Of a stretch of DNA of 56,378 bases, positions 16,007 through 24,167 are shown piece after piece. The notes below the pieces were generated by a model. The model searched no databases. It saw nothing but the letters and a program-made list of their open reading frames with translations, and was not told where the DNA came from. The translations under genes and the position numbers were made by a program. The DNA is from an uncultured Chthonomonas sp. (GTDB lineage: Bacteria > Armatimonadota > Chthonomonadetes > Chthonomonadales > Chthonomonadaceae): NCBI GenBank assembly GCA_903919615.1, contig CAIXIX010000425.1:1-56378 (forward strand), written 5' to 3'. Every line of letters begins with the position of its first letter. The first letter of the stretch is position 1.

Positions 16007-17428
16007 TCATTTTGAATCTCCTGCTGCGTGCCGAAGTGCGGCCTGTGCGGTGTATACGGCCGTTGTGGCAGTAACGACCGCCTGTTGGGCGGTTACAAGC
16101 GAGGCTTCTGCATCCGTGACAGCGAGAAAAGGACCCGCCCCTGCCTTGAACCTGCCGGATGCGATACGCAGACTTTCCGCGGCATTTTTAACCTCGCTCT
16201 GAGTTATCGGCACACGCTGCCGGGCAAACTCCAACGCGGTCCATGCCGTTGCCACGTCCGACCCGATACTAAGCTGAAGCTGGGCCAGATTGGCATTTGC
16301 AATATCCAGATCGGCCTGAGCAGAAATGCGTCTGCCTCGAGAGTAGTAGCCGTCGAAGATGGCCCAGGTAAGCCCGATGCCAATCACTGCAGACTGGCTG
16401 GTGCTTGAGTCGCTGGAGGCGGCAGTGTTAAAGCTGCCAACAAGCCCAATGGAAGGGCTGTTGTTTGTTTGCGCAGCCTTAAGCTCATAACCTGCCGCAC
16501 GAAGCTGTTGAAGCGACTGCAGCAGGTCTGGACGAGCTGTATACGCCTTTGCATAGATCGCTGCAAAGTCTACTGGCGGATCGTTATCTAGTGAAGCGGT
16601 ACAGGCAATCGGCGTGCGGGCATCTATGCCCATCGTAAGCGCAAGGCTTATACGCGCAGCCAGTGCGGCATTTCTGGCAAGCACCAGCTGCTGTATCGCC
16701 TCGGCGAGGTTCGTTTGTGCCGCCAGCAGATCGGCTGGCTCACCAGGGCCGGCCTCCAGACGCGCTCGTGCGAGATCGAGCTGCGCCTGCCGATCTTTGA
16801 CGTTTGCTTCTTGAACCGTCACCAGACCGGTGTTCTGCGAGAACAGATAGTAGGCAGCGCTCGTTTGGTAAACGACATCCTGTTGCGCTCTGCTAAGACC
16901 ATGCGATGCGGCAGTTTCAAGAGCGGCAGCCTGCCTGACAAGGGCGACAGTATGACCAAAATCAAACAGCAATTGTGTAAGCGATAGGCTACCGCTCAAG
17001 CTGCCTAAAACTGACCCATTTGAGGACGATCTTGCGGAGTTTGTTGAACTATTTGACGTTGAACCGCTGCCACGGATCGGATCTGTCAGGAGAGCACTGG
17101 CGCTTAGGCCGATCGCTGGAAGCAGCCCGCTGTTGACTGCGATCGTATTGCCGTGCGCGCCAAGCAGCGAAGCACGAGCAAGCCTCAGTGCTGGGCTCTT
17201 CTGGAGCGCGATGCGTCCAGCTTCAGCTGCTGTGATGGCGATTGGTGTGATATCTGCGCCAATTTTTATGTCGGGAGGCGATGCCACTGGTGTTACATGC
17301 GGTTGAACTGTTCCTGCAGGAGGCACAGGTGGATCGACCGCTTGAGCAATGGCTTTGGTACTGCACACGACGAATAGGCTCGTGACTACAAATGCGCAAT
17401 GCGCCAAGCTAGATATCCGCGCGCTCAT
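16007..17428 (-). CDS. TolC-family outer-membrane efflux protein
   Basis: About 473 residues: signal peptide ending near AIAQA, then two halves of the outer-membrane efflux repeat. Each half has a beta-strand part (LSLTQLLFDFGHTVALVRQA and TWAIFDGYYSRGRRISAQAD) and helices of the periplasmic tunnel (EANVKDRQAQLDLARARLEA). It is the first gene of the exporter operon and supplies the outer-membrane channel. I start at the ATG at 17428 with GGAAG about eleven bases upstream; a GTG four codons earlier is too close to that site. Confidence 0.85.
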   Translation of the reverse strand: MSARISSLAHCAFVVTSLFVVCSTKAIAQAVDPPVPPAGTVQPHVTPVASPPDIKIGADITPIAITAAEAGRIALQKSPALRLARASLLGAHGNTIAVNSGLLPAIGLSASALLTDPIRGSGSTSNSSTNSARSSSNGSVLGSLSGSLSLTQLLFDFGHTVALVRQAAALETAASHGLSRAQQDVVYQTSAAYYLFSQNTGLVTVQEANVKDRQAQLDLARARLEAGPGEPADLLAAQTNLAEAIQQLVLARNAALAARISLALTMGIDARTPIACTASLDNDPPVDFAAIYAKAYTARPDLLQSLQQLRAAGYELKAAQTNNSPSIGLVGSFNTAASSDSSTSQSAVIGIGLTWAIFDGYYSRGRRISAQADLDIANANLAQLQLSIGSDVATAWTALEFARQRVPITQSEVKNAAESLRIASGRFKAGAGPFLAVTDAEASLVTAQQAVVTATTAVYTAQAALRHAAGDSK

Positions 17429-17544
17429 AAACAGAATCACTTCCAGCCAAACAATGGATTGGCTATCCTAACGGCAGTCACAAGATAGTTTAGGGCAGCC
17501 GCCTGTATTTCTTTTTGTGACGGCTGCGTGTGCTGCCTTCGAGA

Positions 17545-17689
17545 GCTGCAATCAGGGGACGGAGCAGGAGGGAGCAAGGTTCCCGACAGATCAGGGGATA
17601 ACCGACTGGCCGGAGGGAACTAGCTAAAGTAGGGAAGTACGCGCAAGCGCGAGGGAAGTACCGGCGGAGCCGGAGGGAACTAAGCGCAC
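17545..17689. repeat. GAGGGAAGT-linked mini-hairpin array
   Basis: Short hairpins are strung together by a GAGGGAAC/GAGGGAAGTA linker: CGCGCAAGCGCG near 17660 and CCGGCGGAGCCGG at 17671-17683, each followed by AGGGAA. Earlier units (GGCCGGAGGGAACTAG near 17610 and AGGAGGGAGCAAGG near 17562) are looser. The same design appears at 39225-39320. No coding sense is visible. Confidence 0.55.
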
Positions 17690-17715
17690 GGGAAGGCGAT
17701 GGGGATCGCCTTCCC
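17690..17715 (-). terminator. Strong hairpin directly after the GH51 stop
   Basis: GGGAAGGCGAT at 17690-17700 pairs perfectly with ATCGCCTTCCC at 17705-17715 around a GGGG (CCCC) loop. The hairpin begins at the base after the stop codon of the minus-strand GH51 gene. There is no U-run afterwards, so it may block read-through by stability alone or protect the 3' end of the message. Confidence 0.5.
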
Positions 17716-20226
17716 CTATTGGGCGCGCTGCAGCTTGATCACAGTGTAAGAATACGCTGGGAAGTTGTACTCAAAGTGTCTGGAAACCCCTGTAATTGAG
17801 CTCACAACTGGTCGGATGTGTTCAGGTTCCTGCGGTGAGTTGACCGCTGTAAGTTCACCAGCCAGCGTCCACGTGCGTGCCGTTGACTTTGGATCTTCGA
17901 ATTGATCCAGATTGATCATCGATCTATGCGCCGCACTACCGAGATTGACGACCTTTATAATGAGCGTTGTGCCTTCGGTGCTCACTGTTGCGGTTACATC
18001 CAGATCGCGACTCGGACTGATGACCTCGCTCTGAACACGAATGGGCTGATACGATGCGGCGGCCATCTGCTGCGCAAAGTAGGGTGGCATGCCCCAAACC
18101 TTATCTGGCGTGAAGAATAGCTGCCCCTGGTCCCACCCATTATCGTTCTGCAGCCAGGGCTGCAGGCAGTTTGCTGGGCAGTCGATAAGAACGAAGTCAC
18201 CGTGCCGCTCGGTAACATTTAGAATGTGTGCGTGGCCAAGCGCACGTTGTACATCGTGTCGTCCGCCGTTCTCTTCGAAAATGACCGCCTTCATTCTGGT
18301 TCCTGGCGCCCACTCCTGGAACTTCGCCTGCATCTCGGTCATCACATTGTCAACGTCTTCGCCATCGCGCAAGCCATCGCCGCCAACATGCACATCCCAA
18401 AGCGCAGCTTTGCCAGTAAATTTGTGGACGATCTCGCGGCAATGCGGATCGCCGGGCCTCCACCAGGCGGCGATTACAAGCTGCAGCCCGCGATCCTTCG
18501 CATGCAATGCCGGCTCGAGAACTTCAAATCGCTCTATGTAGTGCTGATACCAGGCGGCATTGCCATCTATCGCCTCTTCGTTGCCTATCTCAATGTAGCG
18601 CACGCCATACGGCTCGGGATGGCCGCTTTCTGCGCGGCGCTTACCGCCGGGCGTATCTGCAGCGCCGTTCAGGTACTCCACCATATCTGCGGCATCCTGA
18701 GCGGTCTCATCAATATTTATGGCAAAGGCCGGTTCGATGCGGGCGTCCCGGCAGAAGCGCACAAACTCTTCGATGCCGAAGCCATTCGTAGATTGCGGAT
18801 ACCAGGTGCCGACAGCCTGAGGTCGCTTATCCCGATCTCCCAACATGTACTTCCAGCGGTAGGTGGGAGCATTCACCATACTTCCAGCGTAACGCAGGAA
18901 CCGGACACCCTCTTTCTTGAGCCCGTTCGCGATATCTGCCCGGATTGGCTGACCGTGAAACAGGTCGCTGCCGGTTGGCCAAAGGGTTACCTGATCGAGC
19001 CAGATTTTGCCAGGCCGATCTATCCAGATCCCAAGGCGGCCATTGGCATCCTCAATAGGGCTTAAAAGCGAGAACTCCAGGCGTTTCCACTCTGTGCCCG
19101 GTGCATTTAGCTTCTGAACGGCGTAGGTTTTGCTGCCATCTGCGGTCTGCAGCGCAACAGTTATCTGCCCGTGGTAGTCTTTGGTGCGCACATAGAGGCT
19201 TCCCGCAAACTTCTGATTTTTCCGGAACGCGATCCCCCAGCGATTTAGGCCCCGGTTTGCAACACCAGCGGAACCGCTGGATGAGGCTGGAAGCTGAATA
19301 CTCTGGGAGTGCGCAGTGTTGAAGGGATTATCTGAGTCCCATTCATAAGTGGCATGCGCATCCGCCGATTCGATACGATCCCACATGCCGCTTATGCCAA
19401 AGGAGGCAAGATCGGATGCGCGAAGAGCGAGATCGCTTTCTTTGCCTGTGTTAACGCTCACATGTCTGAATGAGGCGTCCGATTCCCAGGTTCGAATGCC
19501 GATGCGCCCTGAGATCAGAGGGTCCTTATCATCTGTAAACTCGATTGCGGGCTGAGCGGCATCGTTGAGGTAGAGCGAAATCGTCTTACCTGACATCACC
19601 ACACGCATCCGAATATACCGCCCGGCTGGGATATTGGCTGGCGCAGTTTTGAGAAGATGCCAGTCGTTGTGATGGCGATGTATCGCCACATTCTGATCTC
19701 TCGCACTGATGGCTACCTCGTAGCCATTCCAGTTGTCTGCTCCGGTATGAGGATCTGAAACTCGAACGAGAATCGCGGCGTTTGTGCCCTGCTTATCCGA
19801 TAGCTTTACATCGCAGCTCACCGAGCCGTCTGCAATCTCCGTTCGATCGTTTATAAGTTTTGCGCCCTGATCTGCATTAACGTGGAGGGCATCCCCATCG
19901 AGCCGCCACTGCCCACCATAGGCAGTCCATCCTGCAACGGGGCTAACCGGCGTGGGAGGCTCTTCGAAACTCTCGCCAAAGATACGCTGCGCATAGAGTC
20001 CACCATAGATTTCATGGTTGACATCTTCGATGCAGGAGCCGACCATCCAGGGTGTGATATGGTTTTTCACAATTCCGGCATCGATGTGAATCGCAGAATC
20101 AGTCTGAGCGCCTGCGGCTCCAACGCTTAGCGCCAGTGTCGTTATCACAGCGCCGACATGGCCACATCTTGCCCGGGCACACTTGAGATTCCGCTTCCAA
20201 TTTGATCTGCTATTGCTGTACGCCAT
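17716..20226 (-). CDS. Exported GH51 alpha-L-arabinofuranosidase
   Basis: An 836-residue enzyme expected to release arabinose from arabinan or arabinoxylan outside the cell. A signal peptide ends near AGAQ. A beta-sandwich resembling the DUF1080/LamG fold occupies about residues 95-260, and a CBM4/9-like region about 295-420. The catalytic barrel follows, with general acid/base E550 in RYIEIGNEE and probable nucleophile E651 in VIFEENGGRHD. Both motifs and the VGSCIEDVNHEIYGGLYAQR start are typical of GH51. A C-terminal beta domain closes it (HFEYNFPAYSYTVIKL). GGAGAG precedes the ATG. A gene of unknown function lies 52 bases upstream on the same strand. Confidence 0.88.
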   Translation of the reverse strand: MAYSNSRSNWKRNLKCARARCGHVGAVITTLALSVGAAGAQTDSAIHIDAGIVKNHITPWMVGSCIEDVNHEIYGGLYAQRIFGESFEEPPTPVSPVAGWTAYGGQWRLDGDALHVNADQGAKLINDRTEIADGSVSCDVKLSDKQGTNAAILVRVSDPHTGADNWNGYEVAISARDQNVAIHRHHNDWHLLKTAPANIPAGRYIRMRVVMSGKTISLYLNDAAQPAIEFTDDKDPLISGRIGIRTWESDASFRHVSVNTGKESDLALRASDLASFGISGMWDRIESADAHATYEWDSDNPFNTAHSQSIQLPASSSGSAGVANRGLNRWGIAFRKNQKFAGSLYVRTKDYHGQITVALQTADGSKTYAVQKLNAPGTEWKRLEFSLLSPIEDANGRLGIWIDRPGKIWLDQVTLWPTGSDLFHGQPIRADIANGLKKEGVRFLRYAGSMVNAPTYRWKYMLGDRDKRPQAVGTWYPQSTNGFGIEEFVRFCRDARIEPAFAINIDETAQDAADMVEYLNGAADTPGGKRRAESGHPEPYGVRYIEIGNEEAIDGNAAWYQHYIERFEVLEPALHAKDRGLQLVIAAWWRPGDPHCREIVHKFTGKAALWDVHVGGDGLRDGEDVDNVMTEMQAKFQEWAPGTRMKAVIFEENGGRHDVQRALGHAHILNVTERHGDFVLIDCPANCLQPWLQNDNGWDQGQLFFTPDKVWGMPPYFAQQMAAASYQPIRVQSEVISPSRDLDVTATVSTEGTTLIIKVVNLGSAAHRSMINLDQFEDPKSTARTWTLAGELTAVNSPQEPEHIRPVVSSITGVSRHFEYNFPAYSYTVIKLQRAQ

Positions 20227-20278
20227 GCGCCATTACTCTCCTCAGGCAACGCTGAACCTGATCCACATACCTCATTAA

Positions 20279-21628
20279 CTAATTACGAGCATCGGTCGCC
20301 AGAATGATCGCGCTTACACCCGTTTTGTTAAATCCTTTGAAGCCTTCTCGACGCTGCAGGATCTCAAGGTGACTTCCTGCTGCCCCGCAGCGACTGAATC
20401 TATCGGCCTGTTCACTACTAATGTCGCCGCGAAACTCAAGTAGTTTCAGATGGTCTGCTGCTACGGACCACACCTCTGCGTTCGTGAACGCCTGTTTCAG
20501 AACGGGCAGATCAGTGAATGGCGGCATCACGCCAATGTCGACGGCTGCCAGCGATTCGCTTACGGCATCAAAGTCGTACTCACATTCCAGATGATGCATG
20601 CCCGCACAGCCGATACTATCTCCATGCAGTGCGCACCACAACCCGATTGTGCCGAGATTCATATCGGATCGCCCTGCCAACGGCTCGGATGAGAAGTCGA
20701 TATTTAGCTCATCGGGCGCGAGATCTACATCCGAGAATATAACGACGCGACTGACCGGATGCTCTACAATCTGGGCACCCCATCCCGCTTCGGCGCCAGC
20801 ATAGTATCGTTCGCGCATTGTGAAGCCAAGGATTTCCCATAGCCCCATCAGGCTTATGAATGCTTCGCGAGAGCTTCGATAAGTATGATGGTCCTGATTT
20901 GCCCAGCCAATGCCAAGCTCGCACTGAAGATTACACTGAAGTGCTGCTGCGCGATTTCTGGATGTATAGTACTCTCGCTCTGCGGCAAAAAACTCATCGG
21001 CCGCGCGCTCGGCGCCGATCTCTTCTACGACTCCTTTCAGTAACTCTGCAGCCGTATTGATCGCTCCAATAGCATCATCTGGGGTTCCACGATCCCGGCC
21101 GCGAAGCCTTAACCGGATTTGATGAATGGCGCGTTGATAGGTAGCGCTTAAGTCTCCCGGTCGAAATCCGCCATATCCTATCCGAACGACGGCGGCAAGC
21201 TCGCCAGCGGTGAGGTTCCAGTGCGCCTCTTCGTATCCAGAATCTACATCGCCGTGCCTGCCGGCAGAAGGCAAATTCCAGGCATCCTCAAACGCTGTGA
21301 TATCTTCAACTGCAAGCGCCATTCGAACCGTATTAATATCACCTGATAGTCGCACGCGTGCCAGCCTTGCATTGGGGCACAGCCAAACTGGATCCGCATC
21401 CCCCGTAAGGCGATGCTCAAAACCAGCATCGAACAGAGTCTGTCGAATTTCTGGGCTATCTGGCAGCGTCCAATGATCTACCAGGTCCTTAATGGCTACG
21501 CCAGCTTTCCGCAGCATCGTGTCGGACATCGATTGTACTCGCGGATTTGCCGCCAGAAATCGGTCGCAGGTATTCTCTAGGAAGTTCGCGGCCTGCGGAC
21601 AGCAGGGCCAGGCCGAATTAATACTCAT
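20279..21628 (-). CDS. Protein of unknown function, upstream of GH51
   Basis: A 449-residue soluble protein without signal peptide or membrane helix. I do not recognise it. It is rich in Asp, Glu and Ala, with alternating beta and alpha stretches. Segments such as VWLCPNARLARVRLSGDINT, ISLMGLWEILGFTMRERYYA and IVEHPVSRVVIFSDVDLAPD have a hint of vicinal-oxygen-chelate (glyoxalase-like) repeats; this is only a guess. It seems co-transcribed with the arabinofuranosidase, because the gap is 52 bases. An unusual number of Cys residues lies in the middle (LQCNLQCELGI). Confidence 0.6.
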   Translation of the reverse strand: MSINSAWPCCPQAANFLENTCDRFLAANPRVQSMSDTMLRKAGVAIKDLVDHWTLPDSPEIRQTLFDAGFEHRLTGDADPVWLCPNARLARVRLSGDINTVRMALAVEDITAFEDAWNLPSAGRHGDVDSGYEEAHWNLTAGELAAVVRIGYGGFRPGDLSATYQRAIHQIRLRLRGRDRGTPDDAIGAINTAAELLKGVVEEIGAERAADEFFAAEREYYTSRNRAAALQCNLQCELGIGWANQDHHTYRSSREAFISLMGLWEILGFTMRERYYAGAEAGWGAQIVEHPVSRVVIFSDVDLAPDELNIDFSSEPLAGRSDMNLGTIGLWCALHGDSIGCAGMHHLECEYDFDAVSESLAAVDIGVMPPFTDLPVLKQAFTNAEVWSVAADHLKLLEFRGDISSEQADRFSRCGAAGSHLEILQRREGFKGFNKTGVSAIILATDARN

Positions 21629-21697
21629 CTGTTCTCTATCCTGTCGCCGGGCACCCAGGTAAACCCTGCGTCAGTTCAAGTTGAAAGGCGGGGCTCT

Positions 21698-23668
21698 GTG
21701 AATCTTCGGATGCATTCCGAATTCGTTTTCTTACGTTACAACTCCTCCAGATTTATGAAGGTTATACTGCTCGCGGTACTCCTGATTTCGATAGGAACCT
21801 GTTTAAACGCGTTCCCCAGTGCGGGAAAGCCTGCCCGACAGGCCGAAAAGACAGATCCGCCCGCAGAAGTCACCGCACTCGTGAGCAAAGCATTCAGCTT
21901 TGTAAATCGACACGAGCCAGAAGCGCTCGCCGAGATCTCAACGCCTGAAGCCGGCAAAACGGAAGAGTGGGTGCGATCTACCTCAACTGCAAAGTGGGAG
22001 GTTGGTGCGATCACCCCTTCACCACGAGAGGGATCACCCGATCCGGGCTGGCTCATCGTCTTCCATGCGTGGCACTCCTGCGAAACCGATTTTGATCATA
22101 TCTATCACCTCGCAAAGACCGATCGCGGTTGGATGATTGGTGATGAGCAGCGAGAGGACGATCCGGCCGGATACCGCATTCGTGATAATGAGATCAGCGT
22201 TCATGCCGACATCGAGAGGAAGTCGCTGTCCTTAGCCGACCGTGTACGGGTAGAGCATGTCGGCGACCATGATCCGGGTTTCGCTATCATGCATATCTCC
22301 CCGGACTTCAAAGTAACTGATATTCGCGCCTCGGTGAACGGCGGCGAAGAGAAGCTTGCGCCGTTCCAGCAGATAGGCGGCGTTATCACGGTCCAGACAC
22401 CCGAGGCGAAAACGTTCAACCTTACGCTCAAGTACTCAGGAATTCTGTCACATTCGGACGGTGATTTTGTACACAGCGACGAGGTTTCATTAGCCTCCTA
22501 CTGGTACCCAACGATCGCGCGTCTGCCTGCAACTTCGACGGTCATCGTCGAGACACCAAAGGGTTGGAGCGCTGTTGGCCAGGGAGAGCTTCAATCGACC
22601 GACAACCTGCCCGATGGAGCCCACAGATACACCTTCCATAACCAGGTTCCGGTCAGCTTCTTCAGCCTCGATATGGGCAAGTACACGGTTACTTCCAGGG
22701 AGGTGGATGGGCACAGGCTGTACGTGTATTTGCTGGATCCGGACTCAAATCTTGCGAACCGCTGCATCGATGTCGTTGCGAAGTCGATGCGGTTTTACGA
22801 GAGCCACTTTGGAGCCTTTCCGTACACGCGTTACAGCGTAGTACAATCTCACTGGGCCACTGAGATGGCTCTAGAGGCCTACAGCTTTGCGACATTTGGG
22901 CCAAGATCGCTTCCCGACCTTATCCCGCATGAGCTGTCTCACACCTGGTGGGGTGGCGCAGTCGATAACAGCTATCTCCATTCGATGTGGAATGAAGCGA
23001 TGGCCGACTATTCGGACAATCTCTTCCATCGGATGACTGGAGATGGCGAGGGTCGCCCGACACAGGATGCCCTGTTCCGTGAATACCGACAGTCCGGCCA
23101 CAGTTACGATGCCGCGCCAGTAGCAAAGTCGTTCGATACACTGGAGAGAACGTCGTCAGCGATCGGCTACGATAAGGGCAGCAAGGTATTGCGCGTGCTG
23201 GAAGACGAGATCGGCCAGGAACAGATGCTGCGCTCCGTGGCAGCATTCTATTCGGGCCATCCAACAGGCGAGGCGGTGGAGTGGGCAGACTTTATCTCCG
23301 CTGTTAACAAGACCACCGGGAAAGACTACAACTGGTTTTTTGATCAATGGCTCGAAAGGAAAGGTCTGCCGCAGATCCGGCTCGATGGCGTTAACTTGAA
23401 TCGAACCGATGGTGGCGGGGTAGTTGCGTTCGATGTGGTGCAGTTTGGGAGACCCTATCGTTTATCGGTCGAGATCAGTGTTCGACTTGCAAGCGGGGAA
23501 AAGCTGGTAACCATGCAGGTTTCGGGTCCGAAAACGCATATCGAGATTCCAGTTGACGCTGTGCCGGTTAGCCTCACACTCAACCCACGCGGCATCATTC
23601 CGCTCTGCCCGGTCTCGGATGGAGATTCGGAGATCGATTTTACAACCTATCGGTTTAATCGAAACTAG
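21698..23668 (+). CDS. M1-like (gluzincin) metallopeptidase
   Basis: About 656 residues; a hydrophobic signal segment (residues 20-38, MKVILLAVLLISIGTCL) implies export. The zinc site is clear: HELSH at 411-415 and the third ligand E433 in SMWNEAMADYSDN, the HExxH-(18)-E spacing of M1 aminopeptidases. The usual GAMEN substrate-binding motif is not seen: the matching place reads MALEAYSFATFG. A beta domain of M1 type lies at about 160-340 and an N-terminal extra region at 55-160 resembles an NTF2-like fold. Start GTG at 21698 has AAAGGCGGGG seven bases upstream; the ATG at 21755 lacks a site but would give a cleaner signal peptide. Confidence 0.75.
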   Translation: MNLRMHSEFVFLRYNSSRFMKVILLAVLLISIGTCLNAFPSAGKPARQAEKTDPPAEVTALVSKAFSFVNRHEPEALAEISTPEAGKTEEWVRSTSTAKWEVGAITPSPREGSPDPGWLIVFHAWHSCETDFDHIYHLAKTDRGWMIGDEQREDDPAGYRIRDNEISVHADIERKSLSLADRVRVEHVGDHDPGFAIMHISPDFKVTDIRASVNGGEEKLAPFQQIGGVITVQTPEAKTFNLTLKYSGILSHSDGDFVHSDEVSLASYWYPTIARLPATSTVIVETPKGWSAVGQGELQSTDNLPDGAHRYTFHNQVPVSFFSLDMGKYTVTSREVDGHRLYVYLLDPDSNLANRCIDVVAKSMRFYESHFGAFPYTRYSVVQSHWATEMALEAYSFATFGPRSLPDLIPHELSHTWWGGAVDNSYLHSMWNEAMADYSDNLFHRMTGDGEGRPTQDALFREYRQSGHSYDAAPVAKSFDTLERTSSAIGYDKGSKVLRVLEDEIGQEQMLRSVAAFYSGHPTGEAVEWADFISAVNKTTGKDYNWFFDQWLERKGLPQIRLDGVNLNRTDGGGVVAFDVVQFGRPYRLSVEISVRLASGEKLVTMQVSGPKTHIEIPVDAVPVSLTLNPRGIIPLCPVSDGDSEIDFTTYRFNRN

Positions 23669-23685
23669 GAGGGTTTGTGATGTAG

Positions 23686-23844
23686 ATTATTTGTGATGTC
23701 AATCGTCAGTTGCGTAACGCTCTGGAGGAAGCGTTTCGGGCGCGAACTCTGTTTAAAGGGGCCAGCCCATCACCGCGGCATGATTTGGCCCTGACACGGC
23801 GAATGGATGCGGTTTCCGAGAAGTTGATCCGGGCGATTGGCTAG
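23686..23844 (+). CDS. Possible small ORF or gene scrap with helical peptide
   Basis: An open stretch of 52 codons encodes a helical, amphipathic sequence (RQLRNALEEAFRARTLFKGA, then LALTRRMDAVSEKLIRAIG) that looks like real protein, reminiscent of small Spo0E-like helical hairpins. It has no ATG, GTG or TTG near its start. An AGGAGG sits 13 bases before an ATT codon, and a TAG immediately precedes that codon. It is either a scrap of a lost gene or uses a rare start. I rate it low. Confidence 0.25.
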   Translation: MICDVNRQLRNALEEAFRARTLFKGASPSPRHDLALTRRMDAVSEKLIRAIG

Positions 23845-24167
23845 TTTGCAAGGTCAATGTCGTTGATTAAGAATGCCAACTTCGTTAGAAATGCCATCGA
23901 TGTGTGCATATGCGGTTGGCGTCCTTCGGTGAATTTTGCGTCCTTCGACGACCGCCTGGGGACAGGCGGGCTCCAGATGTTGCGTTCGATGGCGGCGGGC
24001 GACGGAACCCAGCAGCGCAACTACCAAGGCAAGAGGGATCAGGGATGAGTGAAATACCAAGGTTGGTGCCCAACTCTGGCAGGAATAGCGTTGGCGTATA
24101 AGTAATCCGATTTTGTGATTTTGATATTGGTTTTGGCCTGCTCATGGCAGGGCAAAGGGAGACAAAG
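23845..24167. other. Intergenic stretch before GH116
   Basis: About 320 bases with no convincing gene on either strand. Near 23958 there is a small hairpin (CGCCTG and CAGGCG around GGGGA). The last 60 bases are AT-rich (TTGTGATTTTGATATTGG) and probably contain the promoter of the GH116 gene. Confidence 0.4.

Noticed and set aside
23696-23794. ATG-started 32-codon frame after the M1 peptidase
   Set aside because: Composition is not protein-like and it overlaps a better coding-looking frame.
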